Source: an uncultured Prevotella sp. (GTDB taxonomy: Bacteria > Bacteroidota > Bacteroidia > Bacteroidales > Bacteroidaceae). Taken from it: DNA of 64,000 nucleotides. Numbering within the stretch: position 1 is the stretch's first letter; each line of letters begins with the position of its first letter. A model generated the notes under the pieces. That model saw only the letters and a program-made list of their open reading frames with translations, was not told the DNA's origin and did not search any database. Of the stretch, positions 17,440 to 25,928 are shown piece by piece. The translations under genes and the position numbers were made by a program. The stretch is from NCBI GenBank assembly GCA_934204655.1, contig CAKPZJ010000009.1, positions 1 to 64,000 of the forward strand, in the 5' to 3' direction.

Positions 17440-18278
17440 TGAATCGGTGTTGCTGTTATCCTCATGCCCACGTGGGCACGTTGGGAGGTTGCTCCATGGC
17501 CGACCTGACCGACCGCTACGTAGTGATAATCCAGGACCGCGACTGCCGCAACCATACGGGGCAGACCACCTGCGACTTCCAGGATGCCCACGTATCGTTC
17601 TTCAGACCGGGACACGACAGCCTGTCGCGCCGGAGCCAGATGGGCGACCAGAGCCTGGTTCTCGCCTTCGACAGCGACATCTTTGCCAACGATACCGATG
17701 GATTAGGGCTCTACACCTTTTTCTATTATCAGTATAGCGAGTCGCTCCACCTGTCTAACAGAGAGAAACTGAGGTTCAAGAAGTTGCTCCACGATATAGA
17801 GGAAGAGATAAACTACGCGCTGGATGAGCACACCAACACCCTGACGGCCTATAGAATAAAGATACTGTTGGACTATTGCCAGCGCTTCTACCATCGGCAG
17901 TTTCTCACCCGCGGTCTCATTATTGACAGCGCCTACCACAAGCTACAGCACCTTATCGACGACTATCAGCAGAGCGATCACTATTCGCCCTGTCTGCCTG
18001 CTACCCTGTTAGCGCAGTTTGCCCAGCATCTCGGCATGTCGGAAACCTATCTTGATGACCTGGTCAAGGCCAAGACCGGCAATAGCTTTAAGCAGTTTAT
18101 GAACCTGCACATCATTGAGTTGGCCGAACACTTGCTGGCCGATACCGACCTATCTGTCGAGGCCATAGCCCAGCGGCTCAACTACCCTACTCTCCAGTGT
18201 TTCTGTAGCCACTTTACCAGCATACGCCTGTGCTCGCCTTTAGCCTTCAGGGCCACACTGCGCCCGACCAAGGGCTGA
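17439..18278 (+). CDS. Second, divergent AraC-like regulator, coupled to the first
   Basis: 279 residues starting in a TAATG overlap with the preceding AraC gene. It is a diverged paralogue of its neighbour: compare FFYYQYSESLHLSNREKLRFKK with the neighbour's FFSYSSNEALHLSDEERTIF, and YCQRFYHRQFLTR with YCMRFYSRQFVTR. The N-terminal cupin-like part is about 30 residues shorter, and the second DNA-binding helix and signature are degraded (LNYPTLQCFCSHFTSIRLCSPLAFR; no GETP motif). The protein may dimerise with its neighbour or modulate it. The Cys-rich start (MNRCCCYPH) is unusual; ATG 17496 is an alternative start. Confidence 0.75.
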   Translation: MNRCCCYPHAHVGTLGGCSMADLTDRYVVIIQDRDCRNHTGQTTCDFQDAHVSFFRPGHDSLSRRSQMGDQSLVLAFDSDIFANDTDGLGLYTFFYYQYSESLHLSNREKLRFKKLLHDIEEEINYALDEHTNTLTAYRIKILLDYCQRFYHRQFLTRGLIIDSAYHKLQHLIDDYQQSDHYSPCLPATLLAQFAQHLGMSETYLDDLVKAKTGNSFKQFMNLHIIELAEHLLADTDLSVEAIAQRLNYPTLQCFCSHFTSIRLCSPLAFRATLRPTKG

Positions 18279-18403
18279 CGGGCCTCGCCGCAGCCCCTTT
18301 TTCTCCACCCGGGTATACCGCCCCACTGCCCGTATCCCCCTCCAGAACACAGCCGGCCCCACCCACTTTTTTATTCATCCCCACTAAAAAACTGGCGAAA
18401 TAG

Positions 18404-18434
18404 TTTGCAGAGTGTACCATTTACCGTAACTTTG
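18404..18434 (+). promoter_or_regulatory. Promoter of the (p)ppGpp synthetase gene
   Basis: TTTG (18404-18407), 19-base spacer, TAACTTTG (18427-18434): full match to the Bacteroidetes consensus, leaving a leader of about 90 bases before the ATG at 18532. Confidence 0.8.
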
Positions 18435-18531
18435 CAGTATGTGTCACTCGGTATGGGCCCACCATGGCGCCGCCATCAGCCACCATGGTTGCTATACCTT
18501 TATAATATAGATAAGGAGGCTATCAATATAT

Positions 18532-20742
18532 ATGAATGACTGGTTAAACTTCACCGCCGAGGAAAAAAGAGCGGCGGTACAGCTCTACACAACGATTAAG
18601 GATAACATAGCCGACTCGCTCGCACCTGGCGATGAGCAACTCATACGCCGCCACGTACTGCAGGCCATAGGTAGCCATAAGTTGCAGCGTGATATATTCG
18701 GTCTGAACCCCATCCTGATGGCCTTGCAGACAGCCAGTCTGGCCTCTACCGAGATAGGGCTCAAGCGCGATGGCGTGTTTGCCATCCTCCTGTATTCCAA
18801 CATCCTTTGCGGTTTTGAGACGGTCGACCAGATTAGCGACAGCTTTGGCGACAGCGTGGCTGCCATCCTGCGCGGCCTGTGCCGCATACACGACCTGTAT
18901 AAGAAAAACCCGGTCATTGAGAGCGAGAACTTCCGCAACCTGCTGCTAACCTTTGCCGAGGACATGCGCGTGATACTCATTATGATAGCCGATAGGGTGA
19001 ACCTGATGAGGCAGATACGCGACACCACCCACGAGGAAGCCAAGCGCGAGGTAAGCGAGGAGGCCAGCTATCTGTATGCCCCCCTGGCCCACAAGCTGGG
19101 CTTGTATAAGCTGAAGAGCGAGCTCGAAGACCTCAGCCTAAAGTACCTGGAGCACGATGCTTACTACATGATAAAAGAGCATCTCAATGCTACCAAGCGC
19201 TCGCGCGATGCTTACATAGAGCGCTTCATAGCCCCTATCGCTCAGAAACTAACCGACGCTGGACTCAAGTTTCACATGAAGGGCCGTACTAAGAGCATCC
19301 ACTCTATCTGGCAGAAGATGAAGAAGCAGAAGTGCGACTTCGAAGGCATCTACGACCTCTTCGCCATCCGTATCATCCTCGATTCGCCCCTTGATAAGGA
19401 AAAGATGCAATGCTGGCAGACATTCTCCATCGTAACCGACATGTATCAGCCCAACCCCAAACGACTCCGCGACTGGATCAGTGTGCCCAAGTCTAATGGC
19501 TATGAGTGTCTGCACATTACCGTATTGGGGCCCGAGAACAAGTGGGTAGAGGTTCAGATACGTACAGAGCGTATGGACGAGATAGCCGAGCATGGTCTGG
19601 CGGCCCACTGGCGGTACAAGGGGGTGAAGAGCGAGGGCGGACTGGACAACTGGTTGGCCAGCATACGGGCTGCCTTGGAGGCTGGCGACGACCTGCAGGT
19701 AATGGATCAGTTCAAGATGGACCTTACTGAGGACGAGGTGTACGTGTTTACGCCTAAGGGCGACCTGCTCAAATTTCCACAGGGTGCCACCGTGCTCGAC
19801 TTTGCCTACTACGTACATACCGTGGTAGGCAACAGTTGTATCGGAGCCCGGCTCAACGGCAAGATAGTGTCTATCCGCGAGACCCTCCACTCGGGCGATA
19901 CGGTAGAGATACTCACCCAGAGCAACCAGAAGCCTAAGGCCAACTGGCTCAACATCGTTAAGACGGCCAAGGCCAAGGCTAAAATCAAACTGTCTATCAA
20001 GGAGACTCAGGCCAAGGAGGGACTATTGGCCCGCGAGATGCTGGAGCGCCGCTTCAAGAACCGAAAGATAGAAGTAGACGAGACCACCATGAACCTGCTT
20101 ATCAAGAAGTTGGGATTCAAGGAGCGCTCCGACTTCTACAAACAGGTGGCCGAGGGCAAGCTCGACTTCAACAGCATCATTGAGAAGTATATAGAGGTAC
20201 GCGACCACCAGCTCAACATCAACAGCCAGCGTACCGTCCAGTCGGCTGAGGACTTCAGCTATGAGCGTCCAGCCTCTGACAAGACAGCCGACAACGACGA
20301 CGTGCTGGTCATAGACCGCAATCTTAAAGGCATAGACTACAGTCTGGCCAAATGTTGTCACCCCATCTATGGCGATGATGTCTTCGGGTTTGTAACCGTC
20401 TCCGGCGGCATCAAGATACACCGCAAAGACTGCCCCAATGCCCCCGAGCTTCTGCGACGTTTCGGTTATCGGATAGTCAAGGCCCGCTGGAGTGGCAAGG
20501 GAAACTCCAAGTACAGCATCACCCTGCGTATCATAGGCAATGACGACATCGGTATTGTGAGCAACATCACCAATATCATTTCTAAGGAAGAGAAAATCGT
20601 TATGCGTAGCATCAACATCGACAGCAACGACGGACTCTTCAGTGGCAACCTGGTCGTGATGATTGACGACACCTCCAAGATGGCCAGTCTTATCAAGAAG
20701 CTACAGACTGTCAAGGGTGTCAAGTCGGTAACCCGTCTCTAA
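18532..20742 (+). CDS. relA: RelA/SpoT family (p)ppGpp synthetase with inactive HD domain
   Basis: Stringent-response enzyme that makes (p)ppGpp. 736 residues: degenerate N-terminal HD region (about 20-180), synthetase domain (about 230-370; GRTKSIHSIWQKM, YDLFAIRII, PKSNGYECLH, EVQIRTERMDEIAEHGLAAHW), TGS domain (about 400-460; VYVFTPKGDLLKFPQGATVLDFAY), a zinc-finger-like CC segment (LAKCCHPIYGD, DCPNAPELL) and C-terminal ACT (about 660-736). In the HD region the hydrolase HD motif reads YS (AILLYSNIL) and the ADRLHN-type motif reads ADRVNL, so hydrolysis should be lost while synthesis is intact. Its last 4 bases overlap the end of the convergent TetR gene. Confidence 0.92.
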   Translation: MNDWLNFTAEEKRAAVQLYTTIKDNIADSLAPGDEQLIRRHVLQAIGSHKLQRDIFGLNPILMALQTASLASTEIGLKRDGVFAILLYSNILCGFETVDQISDSFGDSVAAILRGLCRIHDLYKKNPVIESENFRNLLLTFAEDMRVILIMIADRVNLMRQIRDTTHEEAKREVSEEASYLYAPLAHKLGLYKLKSELEDLSLKYLEHDAYYMIKEHLNATKRSRDAYIERFIAPIAQKLTDAGLKFHMKGRTKSIHSIWQKMKKQKCDFEGIYDLFAIRIILDSPLDKEKMQCWQTFSIVTDMYQPNPKRLRDWISVPKSNGYECLHITVLGPENKWVEVQIRTERMDEIAEHGLAAHWRYKGVKSEGGLDNWLASIRAALEAGDDLQVMDQFKMDLTEDEVYVFTPKGDLLKFPQGATVLDFAYYVHTVVGNSCIGARLNGKIVSIRETLHSGDTVEILTQSNQKPKANWLNIVKTAKAKAKIKLSIKETQAKEGLLAREMLERRFKNRKIEVDETTMNLLIKKLGFKERSDFYKQVAEGKLDFNSIIEKYIEVRDHQLNINSQRTVQSAEDFSYERPASDKTADNDDVLVIDRNLKGIDYSLAKCCHPIYGDDVFGFVTVSGGIKIHRKDCPNAPELLRRFGYRIVKARWSGKGNSKYSITLRIIGNDDIGIVSNITNIISKEEKIVMRSINIDSNDGLFSGNLVVMIDDTSKMASLIKKLQTVKGVKSVTRL

Positions 20743-21380
20743 CCCAATTTGGGGTCATGGCGGCCCGAGCGCAGGCTGGCATCTACAATACGGATGCCCT
20801 CCTCGGTACACATACCCCGTACCAGGACCAGGAACACGGTTTCAAACAGCGTCTCAAAGGTATAGTCGCGGTACATCTTGGTTTCCAGGATGTGCTTCAT
20901 CGTAAAGTGCCCTATCGAGGCGATAACCTCAAAATTGACATCACTTCTGAATAGGCCCTCCTCGATACCCTGCTTGAAGAAAGCCTTGGTCTCCCGGTCG
21001 CGTTCCTTGCGCCTGGCGGCCATCAGCTTTACCACCTTATCGTACTTGGGCATCTCCAGCAGGAACGCAGGGTTTATTTTGGTAAAGAAGCCAGCCTGTA
21101 TATAGTACGACTCCATCATCACCTCGACCACGTTGTGCTGGCCGGTCTCGGCGTACCTCTTCAGATAATTGTCTATATACTCCTCGGTCTCCTTGAGGCC
21201 CTCGTACAGCAGTTCTTCCTTATCCTGATAAATCTCGTACAGCGTACGTTTCGAGATGCCCAACTGCCGGGCTATGTCGTCCATCTTTACGCTTTTGATG
21301 CCCCTGAGCATGAATTGCTCCATGGCTGTTTTGAGGATTTTGCCTTTCAGTTCTTTCCTATAAAGGGTAATCATTGCCAT
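20739..21380 (-). CDS. TetR/AcrR family transcriptional regulator
   Basis: 213 residues. N-terminal TetR helix-turn-helix: ILKTAMEQFMLRGIKSVKMDDIARQLGISKRTLYEIYQDKEEL (given here in words: helices 1-3 at about residues 12-55, with the ISKRTLYEIY recognition helix). The remainder is a helical ligand/dimer domain without recognisable specificity. I start at ATG 21380 (MAMITLYRK); an upstream frame to 21431 adds an unlikely hydrophobic leader. TACTTTTG on the minus strand (21419-21412) is a plausible -7 box. Tail-to-tail with relA with a 4-base overlap, so neither gene has room for its own terminator between them. Confidence 0.85.
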   Translation of the reverse strand: MAMITLYRKELKGKILKTAMEQFMLRGIKSVKMDDIARQLGISKRTLYEIYQDKEELLYEGLKETEEYIDNYLKRYAETGQHNVVEVMMESYYIQAGFFTKINPAFLLEMPKYDKVVKLMAARRKERDRETKAFFKQGIEEGLFRSDVNFEVIASIGHFTMKHILETKMYRDYTFETLFETVFLVLVRGMCTEEGIRIVDASLRSGRHDPKLG

Positions 21381-21513
21381 AATAGATAACTTTGCTTTGA
21401 ATTTGAGTACAAAAGTATAAAAAAAAAGCAAAAAACTTAATTCTGTTTGATGGTTTTTTATTAATTTTGTGTCAGAAAAATTTCAGTTGGTAACAAACAA
21501 ACAACATAATATT

Positions 21514-23805
21514 ATGGTCAAGATTACTAAAGAGGCCGCCCTGGAATATCACGAGAACGGCCGCCCTGGAAAAATTGAGGTCAAACCCACTAAGCCCTTT
21601 CACACCCAGACTGACCTGAGCTTAGCTTATTCGCCTGGCGTGGCTTTCCCCTGCCTTGAAATTCAGAATAATCCGGATAATGCGTACAAGTATACTGACA
21701 AAGGTAACCTGGTAGCCGTTATCTCTAACGGTACCGCCGTGCTTGGCCTCGGCGACATCGGTGCCCTTAGCGGCAAGCCTGTCATGGAGGGCAAGGGACT
21801 GCTCTTCAAGATATACGGAGGCATCGATGTATTTGACATTGAGGTAGCCGAGAAAGACCCAGAGAAGTTCTGCGAGGCCGTAGAGCGCATAGCGCCGTCC
21901 TTTGGCGGTATCAACCTGGAGGATATCAAGGCCCCGGAGTGTTTCTATATAGAGGAGAGACTGAAGAAGAACCTGGACATACCCGTAATGCACGACGACC
22001 AGCACGGCACAGCCATCATCAGTGCCGCCGGACTGAAGAACGCTCTTGAGGTGGCTGGCAAGGACATCTCCAAGGTACGCATCGTGGTCAATGGTGCCGG
22101 TGCTGCCGCCATTAGCTGTACCAAGTTGTACGTGGCCCTGGGCGCACGTAAGGAGAATATCGTAATGCTCGACTCCAAGGGTGTCATTACCTCCGACCGT
22201 ACTAACCTGACCCCGCAGAAAGCTCTCTTTGCCACAGACCGCCGCGATGTACACACCCTGGAAGAGGCTATTAAGGGCGCCGATGTCTTTGTAGGTCTGT
22301 CTAAGGGAAATGTTCTGTCACAGGACATGATACGTTCTATGGCCGCCAGCCCTATCGTGTTTGCCCTGGCCAACCCCGTACCAGAGATAAGCTACGAGGA
22401 TGCCATGGCCAGCCGTCCTGACGTGCTGATGTCTACCGGCCGAAGCGACTACCCCAACCAGATAAACAACGTTATCGGTTTCCCCTACATCTTCAGGGGT
22501 GCGCTCGATGTACATGCGCGCGCCATCAATGAGGAGATGAAGATGGCCGCCGTAAAGGCTATAGCCGACCTGGCCAAACAGCCTGTACCAGATGTAGTTA
22601 ACGAGGTATATCATGTTAACGAACTCACATTCGGCCCCAGCTACTTTATACCGAAGCCTGTTGACCCCCGACTGATAACCGAGGTAAGTGCTGCCGTGGC
22701 TAAGGCAGCCATAGATAGTGGCGTGGCCCGCACCACCATTACCGACTGGAACGCATACAAGGACCGCCTGCGCCAACTGCTTGGCCAGGAGACCAAGCTC
22801 ACCCGCAACCTGCACGCCACAGCGGCCATGCACCCACAGCGTGTGGTATTTGCCGAGGGCGGACACCCCACGATGATGAAGGCTGCCGTCCAGGCATTTC
22901 AGGAGGGCATCTGCCAGCCCATCCTGTTAGGCAACCCCGACCGCCTGGCCCGTCTGGCCAACCGCCTGAAGCTCGACCTCACCCATATCGAGATTGTCGA
23001 CATGCGTGCCGACAAGGAGCAGGGCCGCCGCGCTACCTATGCCAAGCACTTAGCTGAGAAGCGTGCCCGCCAGGGCTACACCTTCGAGGAGGCTTACGAC
23101 AAGATGTACGAGCGCAACTACTTCGGCATGTCTATGGTGGAGCAGGGCGATGCTGACGCATTTATTACAGGTCTTTATACCAAGTATTCTAACACCATAA
23201 AGGTGGCCAAGGAGGTGGTGGGCATACAGCCTGAGTACAATACGTTTGCCACCATGCACATACTGAATACCAAGAAGGGTACCTACTTCATCGCGGATAC
23301 GCTCATTAACCGTCACCCGGATCAGAATGTACTCTACGATATAGCCCGACTCAGCTCCAAGGCTGTCAAGTTCTTCAATGTAGACCCCGTGATGGCCATG
23401 ATAAGTTATTCTAACTTCGGCACCGACGAGGTGGGTAGTCCGCAGAAGGTACATGCCGCCGTGGCTCAGCTGCAGCACGACTTCCCAGACATGGCAGTAG
23501 ACGGTGAGATGCAGGTGAACTTCGCCCTGAATAAGGAGCTACGCGATGACAAGTATCCATTTAACACCCTGAAGGGCAAGGACGTCAACACGCTGATATT
23601 CCCCAACATGAGCAGTGCCAACGGTAGCTACAAACTGTTGCAGGCCCTTGACCCAGACGCCGAGATTATCGGCCCCATCCAGATGGGTCTGAACAAGCCT
23701 ATACACTTCACCGATTTCGAGAGTTCGGTACGCGACATCGTTAATATCACCGCTGTGGCTGTGATAGATGCTTACGTAGAGAAGATAAAGAACAAGGAGG
23801 CCTAA
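21514..23805 (+). CDS. maeB: NADP-dependent malic enzyme with phosphotransacetylase-like C-terminus
   Basis: Decarboxylates malate to pyruvate, producing NADPH. 763 residues: malic enzyme N-terminal and NAD(P)-binding domains (about 1-420; [59 protein letters not shown]) and a phosphate acetyl/butyryltransferase-like domain (about 430-763; [50 protein letters not shown]), as in the MaeB family, where that domain is regulatory. ATG 21514 is chosen; the upstream GTG at 21469 overlaps the TAATTTTG -7 box (21462-21469) and so cannot be in the transcript. A hairpin terminator follows. Confidence 0.94.
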   Translation: MVKITKEAALEYHENGRPGKIEVKPTKPFHTQTDLSLAYSPGVAFPCLEIQNNPDNAYKYTDKGNLVAVISNGTAVLGLGDIGALSGKPVMEGKGLLFKIYGGIDVFDIEVAEKDPEKFCEAVERIAPSFGGINLEDIKAPECFYIEERLKKNLDIPVMHDDQHGTAIISAAGLKNALEVAGKDISKVRIVVNGAGAAAISCTKLYVALGARKENIVMLDSKGVITSDRTNLTPQKALFATDRRDVHTLEEAIKGADVFVGLSKGNVLSQDMIRSMAASPIVFALANPVPEISYEDAMASRPDVLMSTGRSDYPNQINNVIGFPYIFRGALDVHARAINEEMKMAAVKAIADLAKQPVPDVVNEVYHVNELTFGPSYFIPKPVDPRLITEVSAAVAKAAIDSGVARTTITDWNAYKDRLRQLLGQETKLTRNLHATAAMHPQRVVFAEGGHPTMMKAAVQAFQEGICQPILLGNPDRLARLANRLKLDLTHIEIVDMRADKEQGRRATYAKHLAEKRARQGYTFEEAYDKMYERNYFGMSMVEQGDADAFITGLYTKYSNTIKVAKEVVGIQPEYNTFATMHILNTKKGTYFIADTLINRHPDQNVLYDIARLSSKAVKFFNVDPVMAMISYSNFGTDEVGSPQKVHAAVAQLQHDFPDMAVDGEMQVNFALNKELRDDKYPFNTLKGKDVNTLIFPNMSSANGSYKLLQALDPDAEIIGPIQMGLNKPIHFTDFESSVRDIVNITAVAVIDAYVEKIKNKEA

Positions 23806-23843
23806 GCTGCTGACCTTCACGGTCATCAGGCCGACCACTTACC

Positions 23844-23885
23844 AAGTCCTGCCATCATGTCTATACGACACGGATGGCAGGACTT
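23844..23885 (+). terminator. Hairpin after maeB
   Basis: Perfect 13-bp stem AAGTCCTGCCATC / GATGGCAGGACTT with an additional inner TGTC/GACA pair, 38 bases after the stop. The following tract is T-poor (GCTGTTTA), so it may be a weak terminator or an RNA-stabilising hairpin. Confidence 0.65.
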
Positions 23886-23997
23886 GCTGTTTATGGGCAC
23901 CATGCCCGCTACAGGGCGGGGCTTCCGCGGTTCGACATAGACGCTTACAGGCTGAGGGCTAACACGCTCCTATCTATCCACAGCCACCCGCGGGTGC

Positions 23998-24056
23998 ATC
24001 CTAAGGTTTAGGATGTACGTCCGAAAGTTAGGGATGTACATTCTAAACCTTAGGAT
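23998..24056. repeat. 21-bp inverted repeat, 20/21 match
   Basis: ATCCTAAGGTTTAGGATGTAC (23998-24018; given as arm 1, with CCTAAGG and TTTAGGAT as key parts) mirrors the arm at 24036-24056 with one mismatch and a 17-base loop. Each arm also contains its own short palindrome (ATCCTAAggtTTAGGAT). It is followed directly by the 21-base coding-like repeats. Confidence 0.8.
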
Positions 24057-24099
24057 GGAACGGGCAACGGTGAGAATGGATTGGGCAGCGATGCGGATA

Positions 24100-24162
24100 G
24101 AAGTGCTGACGGCACGGGCAGAGTTGCTAACGATGCGCACGGAGCTGCTGACAGCACGGGCG
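24100..24162. repeat. Three tandem 21-bp units
   Basis: Units at 24100, 24121 and 24142 share the pattern GAgnTGCTnACrryrCGsrCr. In the plus frame they would encode three heptads (EVLTARA, ELLTMRT, ELLTARA). A 70-codon frame (24013-24225) covers the inverted repeat and these units, but I do not accept it as a gene: it is short, starts inside the hairpin, and the opposite strand is open as well. Confidence 0.65.
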
Positions 24163-24313
24163 GAGGAGGTAATCATCGGAGCACATCCGGTGAGCAACAA
24201 GGGAAGCTACAGGCACACAGAATAAAAAAATGGGAAGAAACAAGGGGCCTCGGTGAAACTTTCGGGGCATTTGAAACGTCTTATCTATAAAAACCTACTA
24301 TTAATATACTGAT

Positions 24314-24631
24314 ATGTTACTAAGTACAACACCGACCATAGAGGGTCATCCCATTAAGGAGTACAAGGGCGTGGTTTCGGGCAATGTCATCATCGGAGCC
24401 AATTTCGTGAAAGATTTTTTAGCCGGAATACGTGATGTGATAGGCGGACGCAGCGGCAGCTACGAGAAGGTGCTCCGCCAGGCCAAAGAGAAGGCCATCA
24501 ACGAAATGGTGGCCGATGCCGTAAGCGTGGGAGCCAATGCCATCGTGGGCATTGACTTTGACTACGAGACCATAGGGGCCAACGGTTCCATGATTATGGT
24601 CGCCGCCAGTGGCACGGCCGTAGAACTCTGA
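24314..24631 (+). CDS. YbjQ/UPF0145 family protein
   Basis: 105 residues, full length for the family. Shows [20 protein letters not shown] at the start, the conserved [17 protein letters not shown] helix and [17 protein letters not shown]. The family forms small pentameric domains sometimes listed as heavy-metal-binding; no biochemical function is established. Likely cytoplasmic. It stands alone, 185 bases before terC. Confidence 0.92.
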   Translation: MLLSTTPTIEGHPIKEYKGVVSGNVIIGANFVKDFLAGIRDVIGGRSGSYEKVLRQAKEKAINEMVADAVSVGANAIVGIDFDYETIGANGSMIMVAASGTAVEL

Positions 24632-24815
24632 CCCGCAGAAACGACGCTACTGCATACAGGCCATGCCGCCATTTCCTCAGCTGATATGGGGGATGGGGCG
24701 TGGCCTTATACATTATTTAATATACGCGCGCACGATGATGTGGTACATTTAACGTTTTTCATAGTGCCCATGGCAAAAAAAAAGGTAATTTTGCATACGC
24801 AAAACGACAATAGCT

Positions 24816-25916
24816 ATGCACACATCAGAACTTATATTTTTTGCCAGTTTCATCGTATTCATCGTGGCCATTCTGCTGGTAGACATGCTGGTCATAGACC
24901 GCAAGGCCCATGTGGTGTCTATCCGCGAGGCGGGAACCTGGACAGCCGTATGGATAGTATTGGCCCTGCTATTCGGGGTGTTCCTGTGGTTTCACGGTGA
25001 CCTGATACATGGCATACACACCTACGAAGACCTGCAGGAAGTAACGCGGCGCTACGCATCGCATCTCAACCTGACGGGGCACAGCCTGGCCAGTGGTATA
25101 GAGATGTACCGGCACAACATGGCCACGGCCTACATCACGGGCTATCTTATCGAGAAGATGCTCTCGGTAGACAACCTGTTCGTGATGATGATGATTTTCA
25201 CCTCCTTTCAGGTTCGCAACACGGAGTATCAGCACGTGCTCAACTGGGGAATATTCGGCGCCATCATAATGCGCTTCATCTTTATCTTCGCAGGGGCTGC
25301 CATCATCAGCAAGTTTGAGTGGCTACTCATGGTGTTCGGCTTTTTCCTGCTATACAGTGCCGTGAGCATGTTTCTGAACCGCAATAAGAAAGAGACGGTC
25401 GACGTGACCCACCACCCCATCGTCCGCTTCCTGTCCAAGCACTTCAGGGTGTATCCCCAGTTTGCCGGCGACCACTTCCTGGTTAAGGCGGTGAAGACCG
25501 GCAACAGCTACCAGTTAGTGGAGCGCCACCAGCACGGGCTGTGGTACATCACCCCGCTGTTGATAACGGTAGTGGTCATCGAACTGAGCGACTTGTTATT
25601 TGCCTTTGACAGCATACCGGCCGTATTCTCGGTCTCGCTCGACCCCTATGTTGTCTTTTTCTCCAACATCTTCGCCATTTTAGGACTGCGTGCCATGTTT
25701 TTCCTGCTCGCAGCCATCGCCGACCGCTTCCGCTACCTCAAGACGGGCGTATGTCTGCTCTTGCTGTTTATCGGAGTCAAACTTATCATCGGTCAGTTTG
25801 CCCATATCGACAATGTGTGGTCACTGGCGTTCATCCTGGTAGTGTTAGTGGGCAGCATCGTGCTCTCAGTGCTGATACCGGCCAAAAAGCCTGCAGGCGA
25901 AGTTGCTGAAAAATAA
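24816..25916 (+). CDS. TerC family integral membrane protein (Alx-like)
   Basis: 366 residues with about nine hydrophobic segments. The TerC signature is clear: acidic residues in membrane segments (LLVDMLVIDR at about 21-30, EKMLSVDNLFVMMMIF at about 115-130, VIELSDLLFAFDSIPAVF at about 252-269). TerC/Alx proteins are linked to manganese export or tellurite/alkaline responses; which applies here is not visible. I looked for a yybP-ykoY riboswitch upstream and saw none. TAATTTTG (24786-24793) is a likely -7 box 22 bases before the ATG. The ABC gene follows after 12 bases and is probably cotranscribed. Confidence 0.92.
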   Translation: MHTSELIFFASFIVFIVAILLVDMLVIDRKAHVVSIREAGTWTAVWIVLALLFGVFLWFHGDLIHGIHTYEDLQEVTRRYASHLNLTGHSLASGIEMYRHNMATAYITGYLIEKMLSVDNLFVMMMIFTSFQVRNTEYQHVLNWGIFGAIIMRFIFIFAGAAIISKFEWLLMVFGFFLLYSAVSMFLNRNKKETVDVTHHPIVRFLSKHFRVYPQFAGDHFLVKAVKTGNSYQLVERHQHGLWYITPLLITVVVIELSDLLFAFDSIPAVFSVSLDPYVVFFSNIFAILGLRAMFFLLAAIADRFRYLKTGVCLLLLFIGVKLIIGQFAHIDNVWSLAFILVVLVGSIVLSVLIPAKKPAGEVAEK

Positions 25917-25928
25917 GTAGATAAGGAC

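Noticed and set aside
24013..24225. 70-codon frame over the inverted repeat and heptad units
   Set aside because: Starts inside a hairpin, open on both strands, no promoter or family; treated as repeat DNA.
24632..24815. Possible yybP-ykoY manganese riboswitch before terC
   Set aside because: Only 184 bases and I could not find the paired conserved loops.
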